From Hofstenia miamia (Eukaryota > Xenacoelomorpha > Acoela): 64,000 nt of DNA. The position numbers and the translations under genes are program-made. Shown in pieces: positions 11,281 through 22,476 of this stretch. The notes under the pieces are model-generated. The model saw nothing but the letters and a program-made list of their open reading frames with translations, ran no database searches and was not told the DNA's origin. The stretch covers positions 1,681,366-1,745,365 of the forward strand of contig SCFE01000063.1 in the NCBI GenBank assembly GCA_004352715.1, given 5' to 3'. Position 1 is the first letter of the stretch. Each line of letters starts with the position of its first letter.

Positions 11281-13936
11281 CTAACTAACACAGTTTGATA
11301 TATGCAAGTTATCATAAAATTTATTTGATAAATATATTTAAAATTCCTCATAACAAACGAGAATAGTGAATCTCAGGATAATATCTGAATCTGAACACCT
11401 CCTGAATTTCGGGAACCTCCATCTGAGAAGCCAGTCTTGCTACGGGCCTGTATACTGAAATTATTCTTTTAGTTCATAGCCAACTCATCATTAATACCAT
11501 CATTCACTTCATCATGTATTTTTATTACTTTCTTACAACTCTTGGACCTAACATTCGCAAGTATTTATGGTGGAAGAAGCACCTCACTAAAATGCAGTTG
11601 GTAAGTTTTTTTTAAAAATGTCTAGTTATGAGTTAGCCTTTATCAATTAATAATTAAAGCTTAGGCCTGTTAACGTTTCTTTTGACATAGATATGTTAAT
11701 TAAAGTACCTTATAAAGGTATTTGTATTAATTGTGTGTTGACATGAATTTCAGCATGGGGCCATTTGCAAATATAACACTTCTCAAATTGTTCTGCGAAA
11801 GAGGAACAATAACATTGGTGTCTCCAATTTCATTTTAGTGATAAATTAGTGATTGGCAATAAAAATATATTTAATAACTTGTAATTACACAACTATCTTT
11901 AATGTTGTTTTTAAAAATTGCACATTTTTCGATGCTCCTGGTTAAAGTTGCCTTTTTGACCATGAAGTCATTTTCTCAGAATTTTGTCTTCTTCTTTGGT
12001 AGTATTCATGACATTTTGCTATATAAACATTGAAACATGTAAATGTGTCAAGAAATGTTTTAAATCATAATATGAAAACAATGGCCCTTGATGGCTAGGC
12101 AGACTTGTCAACGAGCCGTAATTTCTAAGATCGGCTCTTTTAAATTTTGAGTAATTTCGGCTGGGCTTGGCTCGTCACATAAAATCTTTGAATGAGCCTC
12201 CTTTCTTAAAACGGCTCGTTGTATATCCAGTACTCTGCTCAACCTCGGCTCGGCTCGGCTCGGCTCGTTGACAAGTCTGTGCCTAGGTTAGCTAGAAGGA
12301 ATACATCAAGACTATGCAAATAACTAATGAGTGCTACGTTTCATAGATCAGCTCAGTTTTGTCGTGGAGGACCAATGACTGTAAATGAGATATAAAAATC
12401 CAGCATAGATATTAATTGGGTGGCAACAAAACTTTTTATTTCTAATTTAAATATGATTATTAAGAAATTGTGTCTTCTTATTTATGTTCAACTTTCTGTT
12501 TGAAATAATGAATTCTATTTGTTTTGTACTTAAAAAATAATCTTTCTTAATTTGTGTAACAACAAATGGAATTTTTTTGCGCTGAATTGTTTTAACAATA
12601 TCAATCCATTGTAATGGAGTGTTAGTTTAAAAAAGAATTTTGCTCGTTTCTCAGTGTCTTTAAAGTCGAGTCATTTGATAAAAATGTGTGTCCTATTTCA
12701 AGAAACTTCAGTGGAATATGTCTAAAAGCAGCACAGGGCAGCAACTGTAAAATATGACTGAGAACGAATTTAATATTGTAATTTCGTTCACCACACCTAT
12801 CAGCATGAAACTTGATTTCTTGACCTTCAAGATTCTCAGCCTGGCTTCTAAAAAGTGTTTTAATAGGCATGAGCTGTTCTCTTGCGTAATTCTTGAAGCA
12901 ATACCTTTATCCGACATGTAAATAAACATCGTGTCATTTCTAAGTTCATGAATGCCAAAAATGTAGTTTTTTCAATTGCCTGATTTAATATATTTTGTTT
13001 GAATATATTGGTGATATAATGTGTTTGATGCATTTAGTTGAATTTTCAACAGATCGCATTTATTGCATGTACTTTCTGAGTTCATCTGAATCGGAGATTA
13101 AACTTACAGTAGACAACTTTGCGGTATGGTCTTTCACCTACATCATTAACTGCTTTAAACGAAGTTCCTTGTGGAGCCTATGCATTATCAATTCAGTGGT
13201 TGTGGCAAAACGAGCACGTAATGCTATCAGCGTGAATAATGAGAGTATTAATGAGGAAATGAATTAATATGATCAACATAAAAGCACTTGATTTATCTGA
13301 TAACTTAGTGAGATATCTTTCAATATTGCAATGAGAAAACGTACCTTGCTTTATTTTTTTAGGTTATCAATTGTGCCATTGGAAATGTGCATCAAGTTTA
13401 TAAACGTTGACTGCAACGTGTTGTCCTGTAGACTTTGCTAGGTTGTATATTCGTGGTTTTCCTTTGGCTTTTAGGTCCGAAGAGAGATTAAATTTCTTTC
13501 TAACCTGACATACTCAATTATAAATACAGGAACTCTTGGCATCTCGCAATGCAGCCCAGTAGGTGTTATAACATGTCTTTTTTTGCTGTTCATTTTAAAT
13601 TACAGCTTAATTGATCATTTATAGCGCTCTCAAAGTCGTCAAATGCTTATTAAAATATGATAGAATAAAATCTAACTATGTAGAGAATTACGATTTATGT
13701 TTTCAGATTTGTACTATTTATTTTAAAATATTTAAAGAATTTTTATTTAGATCCAATTTCTCATCATAATGTTGTCTTCATGCTACGTTCTATATTTGGA
13801 CTGTTCATCTGGCCAAATAATGTACAACCTGATGTACCAATTTACCTTTTTTTATATGATATCCTACGTCATCCTATTCTCCCAGTTTTACATCCAATCC
13901 TACCAGAAATCCTCTTCTAAGGAGAAAGTCATTTGA
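7237..13936 (+). CDS. ELOVL-type very-long-chain fatty acid elongase, gene 1 (5' end not found)
   Basis: This is a five-exon model: 7237-7430, 9625-9750, 10263-10374, 11473-11600 and 13751-13936. The exons join in phase at good GT/AG sites, giving about 205 codons. ELOVL enzymes are multi-pass ER membrane proteins that catalyse the condensation step (malonyl-CoA plus acyl-CoA) of fatty-acid elongation. Signatures visible in order: DPRLSNY near the start, KYMDFLDT (KxxExxDT box with E to D), [10 protein letters not shown] (HxxHH box, with Gln five residues before the first His as in PUFA-type members), HFIMYFYYF (HxxMYxYY), TKMQLIQ (TxxQxxQ) and FYIQSY. The C-terminus KEKVI is a KxKxx dilysine ER-retrieval signal. 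Family members are usually about 270-320 aa, so only the short first coding exon should be missing. Exon 1 must end in phase 1, because Asp of DPRL is split by the intron. A paralogue lies on the opposite strand at 24-28.7 kb. Substrate range cannot be inferred. Confidence 0.88.
8176..8523. mobile_element. MITE-like repeat with CATAGGTGG / CCACCTATG ends, in gene 1 intron
   Basis: The left end is cataggtggggcgggtcag and the right end is ctgattccacctatg. A second internal end, tatcacctatg, occurs at about 8261-8271. The motif aatctgcaggt appears twice inside. The pattern suggests a short non-autonomous DNA transposon, possibly with an internal end or two nested copies. No TSD was recognised. 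Confidence 0.4.
8524..8960. repeat. GC-rich inverted segments flanking AT-rich DNA, probable DNA-transposon ends
   Basis: The left patch gaggcgccgtcagccgac, then cggcggcggcacatccggc, faces a right patch ggctcagccgtctaaa, then ccggcggcggc near 8880-8925. These GC islands stand out against AT-rich surroundings and share gccg/cggc words in inverted order. No protein was seen between them. Confidence 0.3.
9625..9750 (+). CDS. ELOVL gene 1, exon with KxxExxDT-type box
   Basis: 126 bp, phase 0 at both ends, acceptor tttag, donor gttagt. It encodes a lumenal/loop stretch with YGMICRPHE, then [15 protein letters not shown]. The KxxExxDT box reads K-Y-M-D-F-L-D-T, so Asp replaces the usual Glu; gene 2 has Glu. 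Length and phases equal the matching gene 2 exon. Confidence 0.87.
9945..10170 (+). repeat. Possible tRNA-derived SINE
   Basis: The segment tatctcagtggttgaagag resembles a pol III A box region. About 45 nt downstream, ggttaggatggg is a weak B box match. A GC-moderate body follows, containing cttaagcccaagccctac; a similar phrase, cctaagtccaagccctac, occurs at about 22285. No TSD or tail was established. Confidence 0.28.
10263..10374 (+). CDS. ELOVL gene 1, exon with HxxHH catalytic box
   Basis: 112 bp, entering in phase 0 and leaving in phase 1; the acceptor ends in tttag and the donor is gtatta. It encodes [20 protein letters not shown] followed by a membrane stretch ending TTYIPDSG. The histidine box HLYHH is the family active-site motif. 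YIPDSG stands where many animal elongases have a PGG turn, and gene 2 shares this. Confidence 0.9.
11243..11279. repeat. (AT)n microsatellite
   Basis: An uninterrupted AT dinucleotide run of about 36 bp in ELOVL gene 1 intron 4. Confidence 0.95.
11473..11600 (+). CDS. ELOVL gene 1, exon with HxxMYxYY motif
   Basis: 128 bp, entering in phase 1 and leaving in phase 0; acceptor cttttag, donor gtaagt. It encodes [20 protein letters not shown], then [20 protein letters not shown] and MQL. HxxMYxYY and the YLWWKK segment are strongly conserved in ELOVL proteins. Confidence 0.9.
12100..12279. mobile_element. hAT-type MITE with CGGCT(CGGCT)n subterminal array and 8-bp TSD
   Basis: This 180-bp element has termini CAGACTTGTCAACGAGCC at the left, and the exact reverse complement ggctcgttgacaagtctg at the right. 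The flanks are tggctagg (12092-12099) and tgcctagg (12280-12287), a 7/8 TSD. The right subterminal region has four tandem ggctc units. It lies in ELOVL gene 1 intron 5. A truncated relative is at about 25563-25652. Confidence 0.82.
12612..12950 (-). pseudogene. DUF7869-like (DDE-type, transposon-associated) protein fragment, antisense in ELOVL intron
   Basis: Two overlapping minus-strand frames join by one frameshift near 12820. The first reads [20 protein letters not shown]; the second reads [18 protein letters not shown], then [16 protein letters not shown]. This order matches a family of invertebrate repeat-associated proteins I know with the pattern W-x-E-G/A-SRG-x-x-E-x-x-SCL, SDxCGGQNxN, KFxxxGHxxxxxD. 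SDxCGGQN is degraded to ADRCGERN. Upstream coding sequence beyond about 12950 was not recognised. It lies between exons 5 and 6 of ELOVL gene 1 on the opposite strand, so it is an insertion rather than part of the gene. Confidence 0.6.
13751..13936 (+). CDS. ELOVL gene 1, terminal coding exon
   Basis: The acceptor is tttatttag and the stop TGA is at 13934-13936. It begins [10 protein letters not shown], completing TxxQxxQ across the junction, contains the last two membrane segments with [10 protein letters not shown], and ends [14 protein letters not shown] fits the KxKxx ER-retrieval pattern expected of elongases. No clear polyadenylation signal was picked out downstream. Confidence 0.88.
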   Translation: MQFLIIMLSSCYVLYLDCSSGQIMYNLMYQFTFFYMISYVILFSQFYIQSYQKSSSKEKVI

Positions 13937-16900
13937 TTGTTTTTAGTTTTTAATTTCTTTTGTATAAACCCAGAAATAATTTTCTTCAGTGTTCTATATA
14001 ATCTTATTCATGTAATAAGAAACAAAATTTCCTATGTTAAGCATTTAATGCTTGTTGAAATGCAAATTCTACAATAGTTGTTAGTCTAACAAAATCTCGT
14101 AAGGCTATGTAATAATAAGGTCATCACCTATTAATTCTTAATGAAACTTTAAAACAAAGTAAGGCTAAGCCATTTAGTATTTTAAACGAACAATGGTAAT
14201 TTTGCTCAAAATCAGTTAAAGCATTCTTATATTTAAAACAAAAAATCCAGGCCGACTTTATGCATTACTTTAAGGTAGCAGTTTTGTTCACTTTTTCCTG
14301 AAAAATTTTATCCAATCATGTTAAGAATTATTAAAAACAAACACATATAGGCAGAATTTTAATCTCGGAGGTGCAAAACAAAAATTTAGAGGTACAAATT
14401 TAAATTAGGCGTTGATAATGGTTTTGAATAATTTCGTATTTCATGCAATTTCTTCATTGGTGTTCTAATCGGATACGTCTGTGATGTATTTACGTAATTA
14501 AACAAATTGTACACAAATAAATAAGAGCTTAGTTATATAAAAAGTTGTTCCAAAAATACAAAGCAAAAATAAAACACTGTCATTAACGGTTTCCTCACAA
14601 GTCTTCGGGGATTTTTATAAATATTGCCAAAATGGAATTGATGCAGTCTAGTAATACCCCTGTCAAATGATACAACTCACATATTGCTAAGTGCATTTGT
14701 TTATCTGGCGTAATCTTTACTGCATTAACAGTCGAGAAATATCTTGGAATAGTTACAAAAGTGAGAGAGAGTTTCTAGCATCTCATAAATTTTTGCGGAT
14801 TTTCTTCAAAAAGGTTTTTGTCAAAATCAATCATCATTTCAAGAATATCTTTACAATCTGTGGATGGATAACAGAATATAAATCGCAGGCTTGTCCATTG
14901 GGATTAGAATGCAATGGGATTCCAATTGGATACTAGAATTGGTTGGATAAACAAAATTAGGTTTTCATTGAAAGTTTACAAAAAATTTCCAAAATAAACA
15001 CGCTGTTTTTATAATAGTTTTCTTAATAATTCCTCAATAGTTTTGGATATACGCCTGATAATACTCTGAATGCAATACGCAATATCATAGTAACTGATTG
15101 CAATATTGACTCTTAATCATGGCCGTTCTATGTTTACGAAATAAGTACGCTTTGAAAAAATTATATTTGAGTAGAATTCAATGACTGGAGCGGTTGAGAA
15201 ATTCAATTACACATCATTGCTCACAATAAGTGTTTGGAAAAGTTTTCTTCATGCTCGTCTCCGAGTTCGAATGGCACAATATTTGTTGAAATAACGCTAC
15301 ATTAGCACCAAAGAAGTCTTGTGGTAACAATGAATTGATCAAACTTCTGCGGATCTCCCACTAGCATAGCACTGAACTCTGCAAATCTCCCATGAACATA
15401 AAACATAAATTGCTGTATAAAGAATTGTATACTGTATTTTCTGATGTACAAAGTGCAGGTGTACGGGTCAATCAGGACTCGTAAGTTCAGCTGAAGTAAA
15501 CGCTAGTTTAGGACCTGTTTCTGAAACTTTTATGGTTAACATTTTACTTGCCAGTTATCTAAGTTATTTTTTTGGGAGGGCAATTGATCTAATATGATAG
15601 GGGATCAAAGTTTTCATCATACTGAACTTCAGGGGCATCTAGCATGTCTTTTATATTCTGACTGGGAACAAGATTATATATTGTTTGCGAGCAAACTATT
15701 TTCACATTTGGAGTTTAAATTAACAAGAGCTACAAATTGGCTTCTTCGTTTGGATATTTAGTGAAGAGAGCACCTAGTATGTACCTGTTCTAAGAAATTC
15801 ATCTATGGACTGAGTTTCAAAATTTGGAAAACCTAGGCAAGTATTGCATAACAATTTTTGCTTCCTGGTTTTAAAAAATCTGGCACGCTCCCAGTTCAAA
15901 AACTCCTCTTGATCGAGCGGGAGTGTTCCCACAAAACTGAAAGAGGGGAGTATACCTTAAAACTGAAATTATTTGGAAAAAAACAAATAAAGGTTTTCGC
16001 CATCGAGTGTGAGGTTGATCGGCTATAGGATCTCGTATTTTAGCTTCGTTTTTATCGAAAACTTCAAGTGAACCCTGCATTTGTCCTGTAATAATAATTC
16101 TGCATTTTCTGCGTTTGTTCTTGAAATTCTGCATTTTCTAGTTGTACATGTGAAATTAGGCCTTAATTATGAGATGCATAAAAAATCTGTGAATTATACT
16201 TGAATATTATGCATGTTGCAAAGAAAATTCCGACTAGCTAACTTAAATTGGAATTCAATTGGATTCCAATTAGAAAATTCTAGAATATGTTTGGATTTAA
16301 CGGAAAAATCTGGCTACATCACTGATTTAAAGCATTTGATATGGACACATCCTTATTTTGGTGGGGTCATGTAATGATCATTTGTACTAAGAATTATTTC
16401 TGAATCTGAAGTACAAAAATATTAATTTCCTTCAATAAGAAATCCGATGTTTGTATAACATTCAAATTTTTTCTATACCTAATATTCATGTTATATTTAA
16501 CGCCCACGGAAACAACGATTAAACGCAAATATTTTACTTTCAGAATGTAAACTTTCTGAACCCCCCGTGTGTAAATATAGAACTTTCCTTTCTTGTACGG
16601 ATTCGTGAATTAAAAAAGAAAAAGAAAGAGTAGAAAATTTTCTTTCTCGCGGTGTTCTAATATTTTAAGCATCATTATTGTTCGTGATCTCAAGAAGCTA
16701 TAATTTCCCTAAAATATCTAAATTTGCAAACAATATTTTTTAATTTTAACAGGAAAATTTTAAGGAAAAATTAATTTTTTTTCGCAATTGTCAAGATAGG
16801 TATGAACCCTGCTTATATGTAGGACAACTATAGTCTGCTGAAACTATTTGCATCATTCAGTGGTTTTGAGACCCAATTTTTAAAAATATTATGTGTCATT

Positions 16901-17200
16901 TATTTTGTGCCTAGTTAAATATTTCTAATATAAAAATATTTTACATCTAAAATAGCGACGAAATTATTTAAATCTTAATTGAAATTATCAGAAAAATAGG
17001 ATCGTTACCGAAAAATAAACCTCCTATATGACTTACTTTGACAAAGTAAATTTTCTAAAATATTGAAAGTTATTTGTAAACTTTTCGCTAAAACTGAAAT
17101 TTTAATATTACTTGCTCAATAATTAATGAAAGTGTGTTCAAACCAATTTATTGCAAACCATAAAAACCCAATTTATTGTGTTAAGTAATATATTCACCAT
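13937..17200. other. Intergenic DNA downstream of ELOVL gene 1
   Basis: AT-rich with no recognised genes. attccaattgga words near 14917 and 16260 may be ends of an old element of about 1.4 kb, and a minus-strand 87-codon frame at 15871-16134 is unrecognised. Confidence 0.4.
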
Positions 17201-18100
17201 TTCATCAATCACGGCTTTCAGAACCGATACAACTTGTTCAGTTGCAATTTCAAGTCCCTTATTGGAACTTCAGGGAGAAAACGCAGCGCGGCGGCAGCAG
17301 TAGCCGCAGCAATATATTCATTATTTGTGAAAATGGAGCCTCGTAAGTGGTCTTTCAGGTCTGAATTCAACTACCTCTCACTTATGTTTAGGTCTGGTGA
17401 ATGTTTCGATTATTGACCAGCAATATGCATCGCTGATCAAATAATTACACTTAAACAGGTTATTAATGACACTTGATACAATCTTGCTTCCACTCACCTT
17501 TTATATGAATAGGCATTCTGCCAAGAACTTGCTATTTGTTGCCGCTTAATTTCAAAAAGTCAATATAGGCAACGCTGTCTAACTGTTCATGTACGAAACA
17601 GATTGAAATATTTGAGCACTGAAATGCCCATTTGTGATGAATGATATGCTGACATTGTTTTTTGGAGTTTGTCTGATGGATGACACCTGGTAAAATTTGT
17701 GATCCCTTGAAGTTCCCACACGATTTCCTCTTTTTGTTGGTTATTGATCAAATGCAATAATAGTCTCGTCTTCTATAACGTATTTCTATGAGTGCTTGAT
17801 CCAATAGCATAACAATGATTTATGCACATTGAACAAGACTAATCTTATTTGAATCCGAAAAACCCGCAATTTCACACATGTTGAATAAACGTACCATCAA
17901 TCGAAATCATTCATAAGAATGATATAAATAGCGCAGACACTGAGCGTAGTCATTTCTGATAGATCACGTGTAGACAGAATGCCTGACCACAGCAATATTA
18001 TTGGTGGATCTAGCACTAACAGGTCTGCCTGAATGAAATTTATCACTCAGAAGTTTGATTTCCCAATGAATATTCATTGATCTATTTGGAAATAGTGCTG
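17201..18100 (-). pseudogene. Mariner-like transposase relic, copy A
   Basis: Minus-strand fragments in N to C order. Near 18080-17985: SGRPVSARSTNNIAVVRHSV, resembling the GRPxSxxTxENIxxVR region of mariner-like transposases with a DUF4817-type N-terminus. Near 17600: EQLDSVAYIDFLK, like the VNSxRYxxxL block. Near 17410-17330: KHSPDLNISER, a stop, then LNSDLKDHLRGS, resembling SPDLNPIE..LK. Stops and frameshifts are frequent, so it is dead. It is duplicated at 19062-19913. Confidence 0.5.
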
Positions 18101-18239
18101 TAGCCAAGTCTCCCCAAACACTTTGTAAGTGGGATTGAATATTTGGATAGACTTACATTCGAATACACTATTTCGATGCATTTATTTCAGCATTCTAACA
18201 CAGAAAGTAACGATTACTAAAATCAATAGTTTGACAGAG

Positions 18240-18300
18240 ATGGAATCGGATCAAAGCTCGGCTCGGATCAGAGCTAAATTTTGAGAACATTTCGGTTTCA
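18240..18300. repeat. Terminal fragment of a GGATC/GGCTC-type hAT MITE
   Basis: cagagatggaatcggatc is followed by aaagctcggctcggatcagagc. It resembles the right end of the 22323-22476 element read in reverse (agagatgatatcggatcc). No partner end was found. Confidence 0.35.
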
Positions 18301-19061
18301 AAAAACTTCAAAAGTGTATTATATAAATACATTTTATACATTTAACACCACCTTAAGTTCGTTAATAATGTGAAATCATTTTGGTAAACTCTAACTGATT
18401 TGGGCAATGATATAACTTCCTTTTAGGCCAATGTTTTAGGTATTGGCTTAGCTCAATTATGTTACCAAAGAACAAAAAACATATCCAAAATCAGGAAAAG
18501 CAACGCATTTCCTCTTTCATTTTCTCTGAGTTTTTGCAGAACACTCCTTACTGGGGGTTCGCAGTCTATCGGTCAAAAAATATTACTGACAACCCAAGGG
18601 GATTTAGAAATAATGATTATTTGAGCCTTCATTATGGCAAAAATTTAAATGAATTTCAAGAAATCGGAATTTTCATCAAAAATAATGTTTTTAAATATAT
18701 CAGTTGCTACAATGCAATTTTGTACAAATTTTCATTATTTCGGATTTCAAGTTTCCTAAAAGGCTTGGCGAAATGTATTTGAAAACTTATTATCAATGAC
18801 TTGTTATTCTACCTAGGCTGGTTAAGGTTAATCACTAAACGACACTCTCGAAAAATGCTTTGGCTTTGCCTGGACTGGTACAATTTTCCAATCCCTGACG
18901 TTTCTTTAATCTACCTTAATTTTCAAATTAGCATGTTTTTTTTAAATATTTCATTGCTTAAGCTGCTTTGTAACAAGTCTAAAAATATATTTAATAAAAA
19001 TGTATAAAATCCAAACAAAATATAGGTTTTTCTGTTTTTATTGTATTTTATTGTATTAAGT

Positions 19062-19913
19062 TTCATCAATCACGGCTTTGAGAACCGATACAACTTGTTC
19101 AGTTGCAATTTCAAGTCTCTTATTAGAACTTCAGAGAGAAAACGCAAGGCGGCGGCAGCAGCAGCGATATATTCATTATTTGTGAAAATGGAGCCTCGTA
19201 AGTGGTCTTTCAGGTCTGAATTCAACTACCTCTCACCTATATTTAAGTCTGGTGAATGTTGCGATTATTGACCAGCAATATGCATCGCTGATCAGAGAAT
19301 TGCATTTAAACAGGTTATTAATGACACTTGATACAATCATGCTTCCACTCACCTTTTATATGAATAGGCATTCTGCCAAGAACTTGCTATTTGTTGCCGC
19401 TTAATTTCANNNNNNNNNNNNNNNNNNNNNNNNNNNNNNNNNNNNNNNNNNNNNNNNNNNNNNNNNNNNNNNNNNNNNNNNNNNNNNNNNNNNNNNNNNN
19501 NNAAAGTCAATATAGGCAACGCTGTCTAACTGTTCATGTACGAAACAGATTGAAATATTTGAGCACTGAAATGCCCATTTGTGATGAATGGCATGCTGAC
19601 ATTTTTTTTTGTGATCCATAGAAGTTCCCACACGATTTCCTCTTTTTGTTGGTTTATTGATCAAATTCAATAATAGTCTCGTCTTCTGTAACATATTTCT
19701 CTGAGTGCTTGATACAATAGCATAACAATGATTTATGCACATTGAACAAGACTAATCTTATTTGAATCCAAAAAACCGCAATTTCACACATGTTGAATAA
19801 ACGTACCATCAATCGAAATCATTCATAAGAATTATATAAATAGTGCTGACACTGAGCGTAGTCATTTCTGATAGATCACGTGTAGACAGAGTGCCTGACC
19901 ACAGCAATATTAT
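19062..19913 (-). pseudogene. Mariner-like transposase relic, copy B (N-terminus deleted)
   Basis: This is a near copy of the 17201-17996 relic. It keeps the NNIAVVRHSV end but lacks the preceding GRPVSARST region, because the 17997-18620 equivalent is missing. The C-terminal HSPDLNISE-like segment is diverged, and an N-gap (19410-19502) interrupts the unit. Confidence 0.45.
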
Positions 19914-21458
19914 TGAGCCTTCATTATGGCAAAAATTTGAATGAATTTCAAGAAATCTGAATTTTCATCAAAAATAATTTATGTTTTTTAAATACATCAG
20001 TTGCTACAATGCAATTTTGTACAAATTTTCATTATTTCGGATTTGAAGTTTCCTAAAAAGCTTGGCGAAATGTATTTGAAAACTTATCATCAATGGCTTC
20101 TTATTCTACCAAGGCTGGTTAAGGTTAATCACTAAATGACACTCTTGAAAAATGCTTTGGCTTTGCCTGGACTGGTACAATTGTCCAATCTCTGACGTTT
20201 CTTTAATCTACCTTAATTTTCAAATTATCATGTTTTTTTAAATATTTCATTGCTTAAGCTGCTTTGTAACAAGTCTAAAAATAAATTTAATATAAATGTA
20301 TAAAATCCAAACAAAAATAGGTTTTTCTGTATGTAGGGCAGGTTTCATAAAAAAATATGTCTTTAAAGCATTTGTTTTCATTGTGGAATCTTGCACAAAG
20401 ATTCTCTATGCAATATTATTTTAGCAATTTTTCAGGTTTGTTTTATACTAAATTAGCACGTACTTTATGCACATTCATAAAGCCAAAACAGAAAATAAAC
20501 TTTGTCAATATTTACCCTGAATAAATAATGTTCTCAATCTTGATTATTAAATTCTGCAGCAGCTGCCATGAGTAAAATTGTCCACATTTCAAGAAACCAA
20601 AAATTCTGTCTTGATCAAGCATTTTGGATGAAGTTTGATTTTTACTAGAGTTGGGAGTTTCAGTTTTTTTCAGTTACCCCTAATCTCTGTGTGTAGGCTC
20701 TTTATCAGGAATAATATTGAATTGCTATAATCATATCCTTTAAATATGAAATGCTGTAATACAATGGTTTGATATGATAATCACAAAATGATTATTTTTG
20801 CAAAATTTATATAATTTGATACTTAAATTTTGGAAATAAATTTGAAGCATTCATTCGGGTTTTTTCGGATTCACTGAAATTGCAGAAAATTTCTATTTAC
20901 AACCAATAACTGAAGTCTTCTTGTTTACTGTAAACATTAGTTATACAATTCCTTTTGACTAATTGCTGTGAAACCTCCTTTGTGAATTACTAACATAATA
21001 ATTTGGAAGATTTTTAAAAAATAAAATAATAATCATCCATAAAAATTGTGTAAAAGTTTTGAAATATACCGACACGACGACAAAATTAAGAAACCGCTAA
21101 AAGCTTAATGAATTCAAAGTGAAAAAAGAGTTTTTCAAAAAATAACAGAAGGGGGCTTGAGCCCCATTGTTTTTACAACAGGTTTCGCGATATTTTTTCT
21201 CACAACTTATAAAATTGGTGACAAATATTTCAAATCTGAAAATGCGATTCATGTTAGTTATCACATAGCGATAAAATTGTAAACCAACTAAAAACGTTTT
21301 TTATATAAACTTGCAAATAGAAAAACAGAATTCTGAAAAAGTTTCTCTTTAATATGTAGCACGTCGATTATCTAAGCTGTTGCAAACCATTGCCAAACTA
21401 ATAATACTAACATAATTTGGGATGTTATTCAATCAAAAAATCTCATATAAATTGCATT

Positions 21459-21833
21459 TAGTGTTCTGCGGCATAGCCAGCTACGACAAAGGAGCTACAA
21501 CTAACAGCTACGGCCAAAATACCGGCTAAAGTTCATATATGAAAATACTAATTTTCAATTGATTTCAAGTTGTTTCAGTTTTGAAGTCTAATCATAAAAG
21601 TGATGATATTTTATAGGTGTGACTATCAAAAATATATTTTAGTTTATGTGCTGCCTAAGAAGTATAGAGGATGCATTGCAGGATTGTTGCAGTGAAAATT
21701 ACAGTATTGCACTTAGTAGTAGTAAAAAACACCAACTATGGCTAAAGCATTACGGCTAACGACCAGCTATGGTCAAAATTGATTTTTTACGGCCGGCTAT
21801 GGCCAAGAAAATTGCCTTGGCCGCAGAACACTA
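21459..21833. mobile_element. hAT-like MITE, TIR TAGTGTTCTGCGGC
   Basis: This 375-bp element has its left end TAGTGTTCTGCGGCATAGCC; the right end ggccgcagaacacta is its complement over 14 nt. Flanks attgcatt (21451-21458) and attgcgct (21834-21841) form a diverged 8-bp TSD (6/8). Subterminal repeats of (a)gcta(c/t)ggcca are scattered inside. Confidence 0.68.
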
Positions 21834-22322
21834 ATTGCGCTATAAGCATTAACAATGCTAAGATCAACTTAGTCTTCAGAAAAATCACTTTGGCAGACAA
21901 TAATCAATTTCCACTCATAATCAAAATCAGAAACGAATTTGCTTCTTGTGGATGGAGAATTACAGATAAAAGAAGCAATCTATTTCAAACATAGATGGAT
22001 ATTGCCCGAAAATTAGAACCAACACCCAGCAGAAATCCAGTTGTGTCCAATTAAATCCTAGCCATTTTAGGCCCATTTTGTGATAGTTGACAAAAACATT
22101 TCTTGAATTTTTTAGCTTGACTAAAATTGACTGTATTAGATTCTAGTACTAGGAGAGCATTTGATACTATTGTAATATTTCAAAATTTAACATTGATTTT
22201 TCAACACATTGTTTTTAAGTTATATAAGATTCACTACTATTGAGTTGATTTGCATGCACTATTGCGTAAGTATGTTTTTCCAATACCTAAGTCCAAGCCC
22301 TACCCTGTTCTCCTCCGTATAT

Positions 22323-22476
22323 AGAGCTGGGTGCTAGCCGGTTGAAATTCTGATCCGTTCCGAATCAAAAACCAAAATTCTTTTAAAAATTTGGATCAGA
22401 TCGGATCCGGATCACAAAGTTTCGGCTCCGGATCAGATCCGATCCTAAAATGTTGGATCCGATATCATCTCTGTGC
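22323..22476. mobile_element. hAT-like MITE with GGATC(C/A)GATC subterminal repeats
   Basis: It opens agagctgggtgctagccgg and closes ggatccgatatcatctct. Between them are multiple ggatcagatccgatcc words, such as ggatcagatcggatccgg. Ends of the form AGAG.TG and dense self-complementary pentamers match the other MITEs here. No TSD was resolved. Confidence 0.4.

Larger units (their letters stand above)
17201..20333. repeat. Tandem segmental duplication (units about 1.85 and 1.28 kb)
   Basis: Unit A is 17201-19037 and unit B is 19062-20333, directly adjacent and in the same orientation. 17201-17996 matches 19062-19913, and 18621-19037 matches 19914-20333, with scattered substitutions. Segment 17997-18620 is absent from B. 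Unit B also contains a 93-N gap. Confidence 0.85.

Noticed and set aside
12995-13267. A 90-codon plus-strand ORF in ELOVL gene 1 intron 5
   Set aside because: No recognisable domain or splice context, and it breaks the phase between exons 5 and 6.
17860-17905. SIDGTFIQHV on the minus strand as a Harbinger DDE signature
   Set aside because: A single short match; the surrounding fragments fit a mariner-like transposase better.
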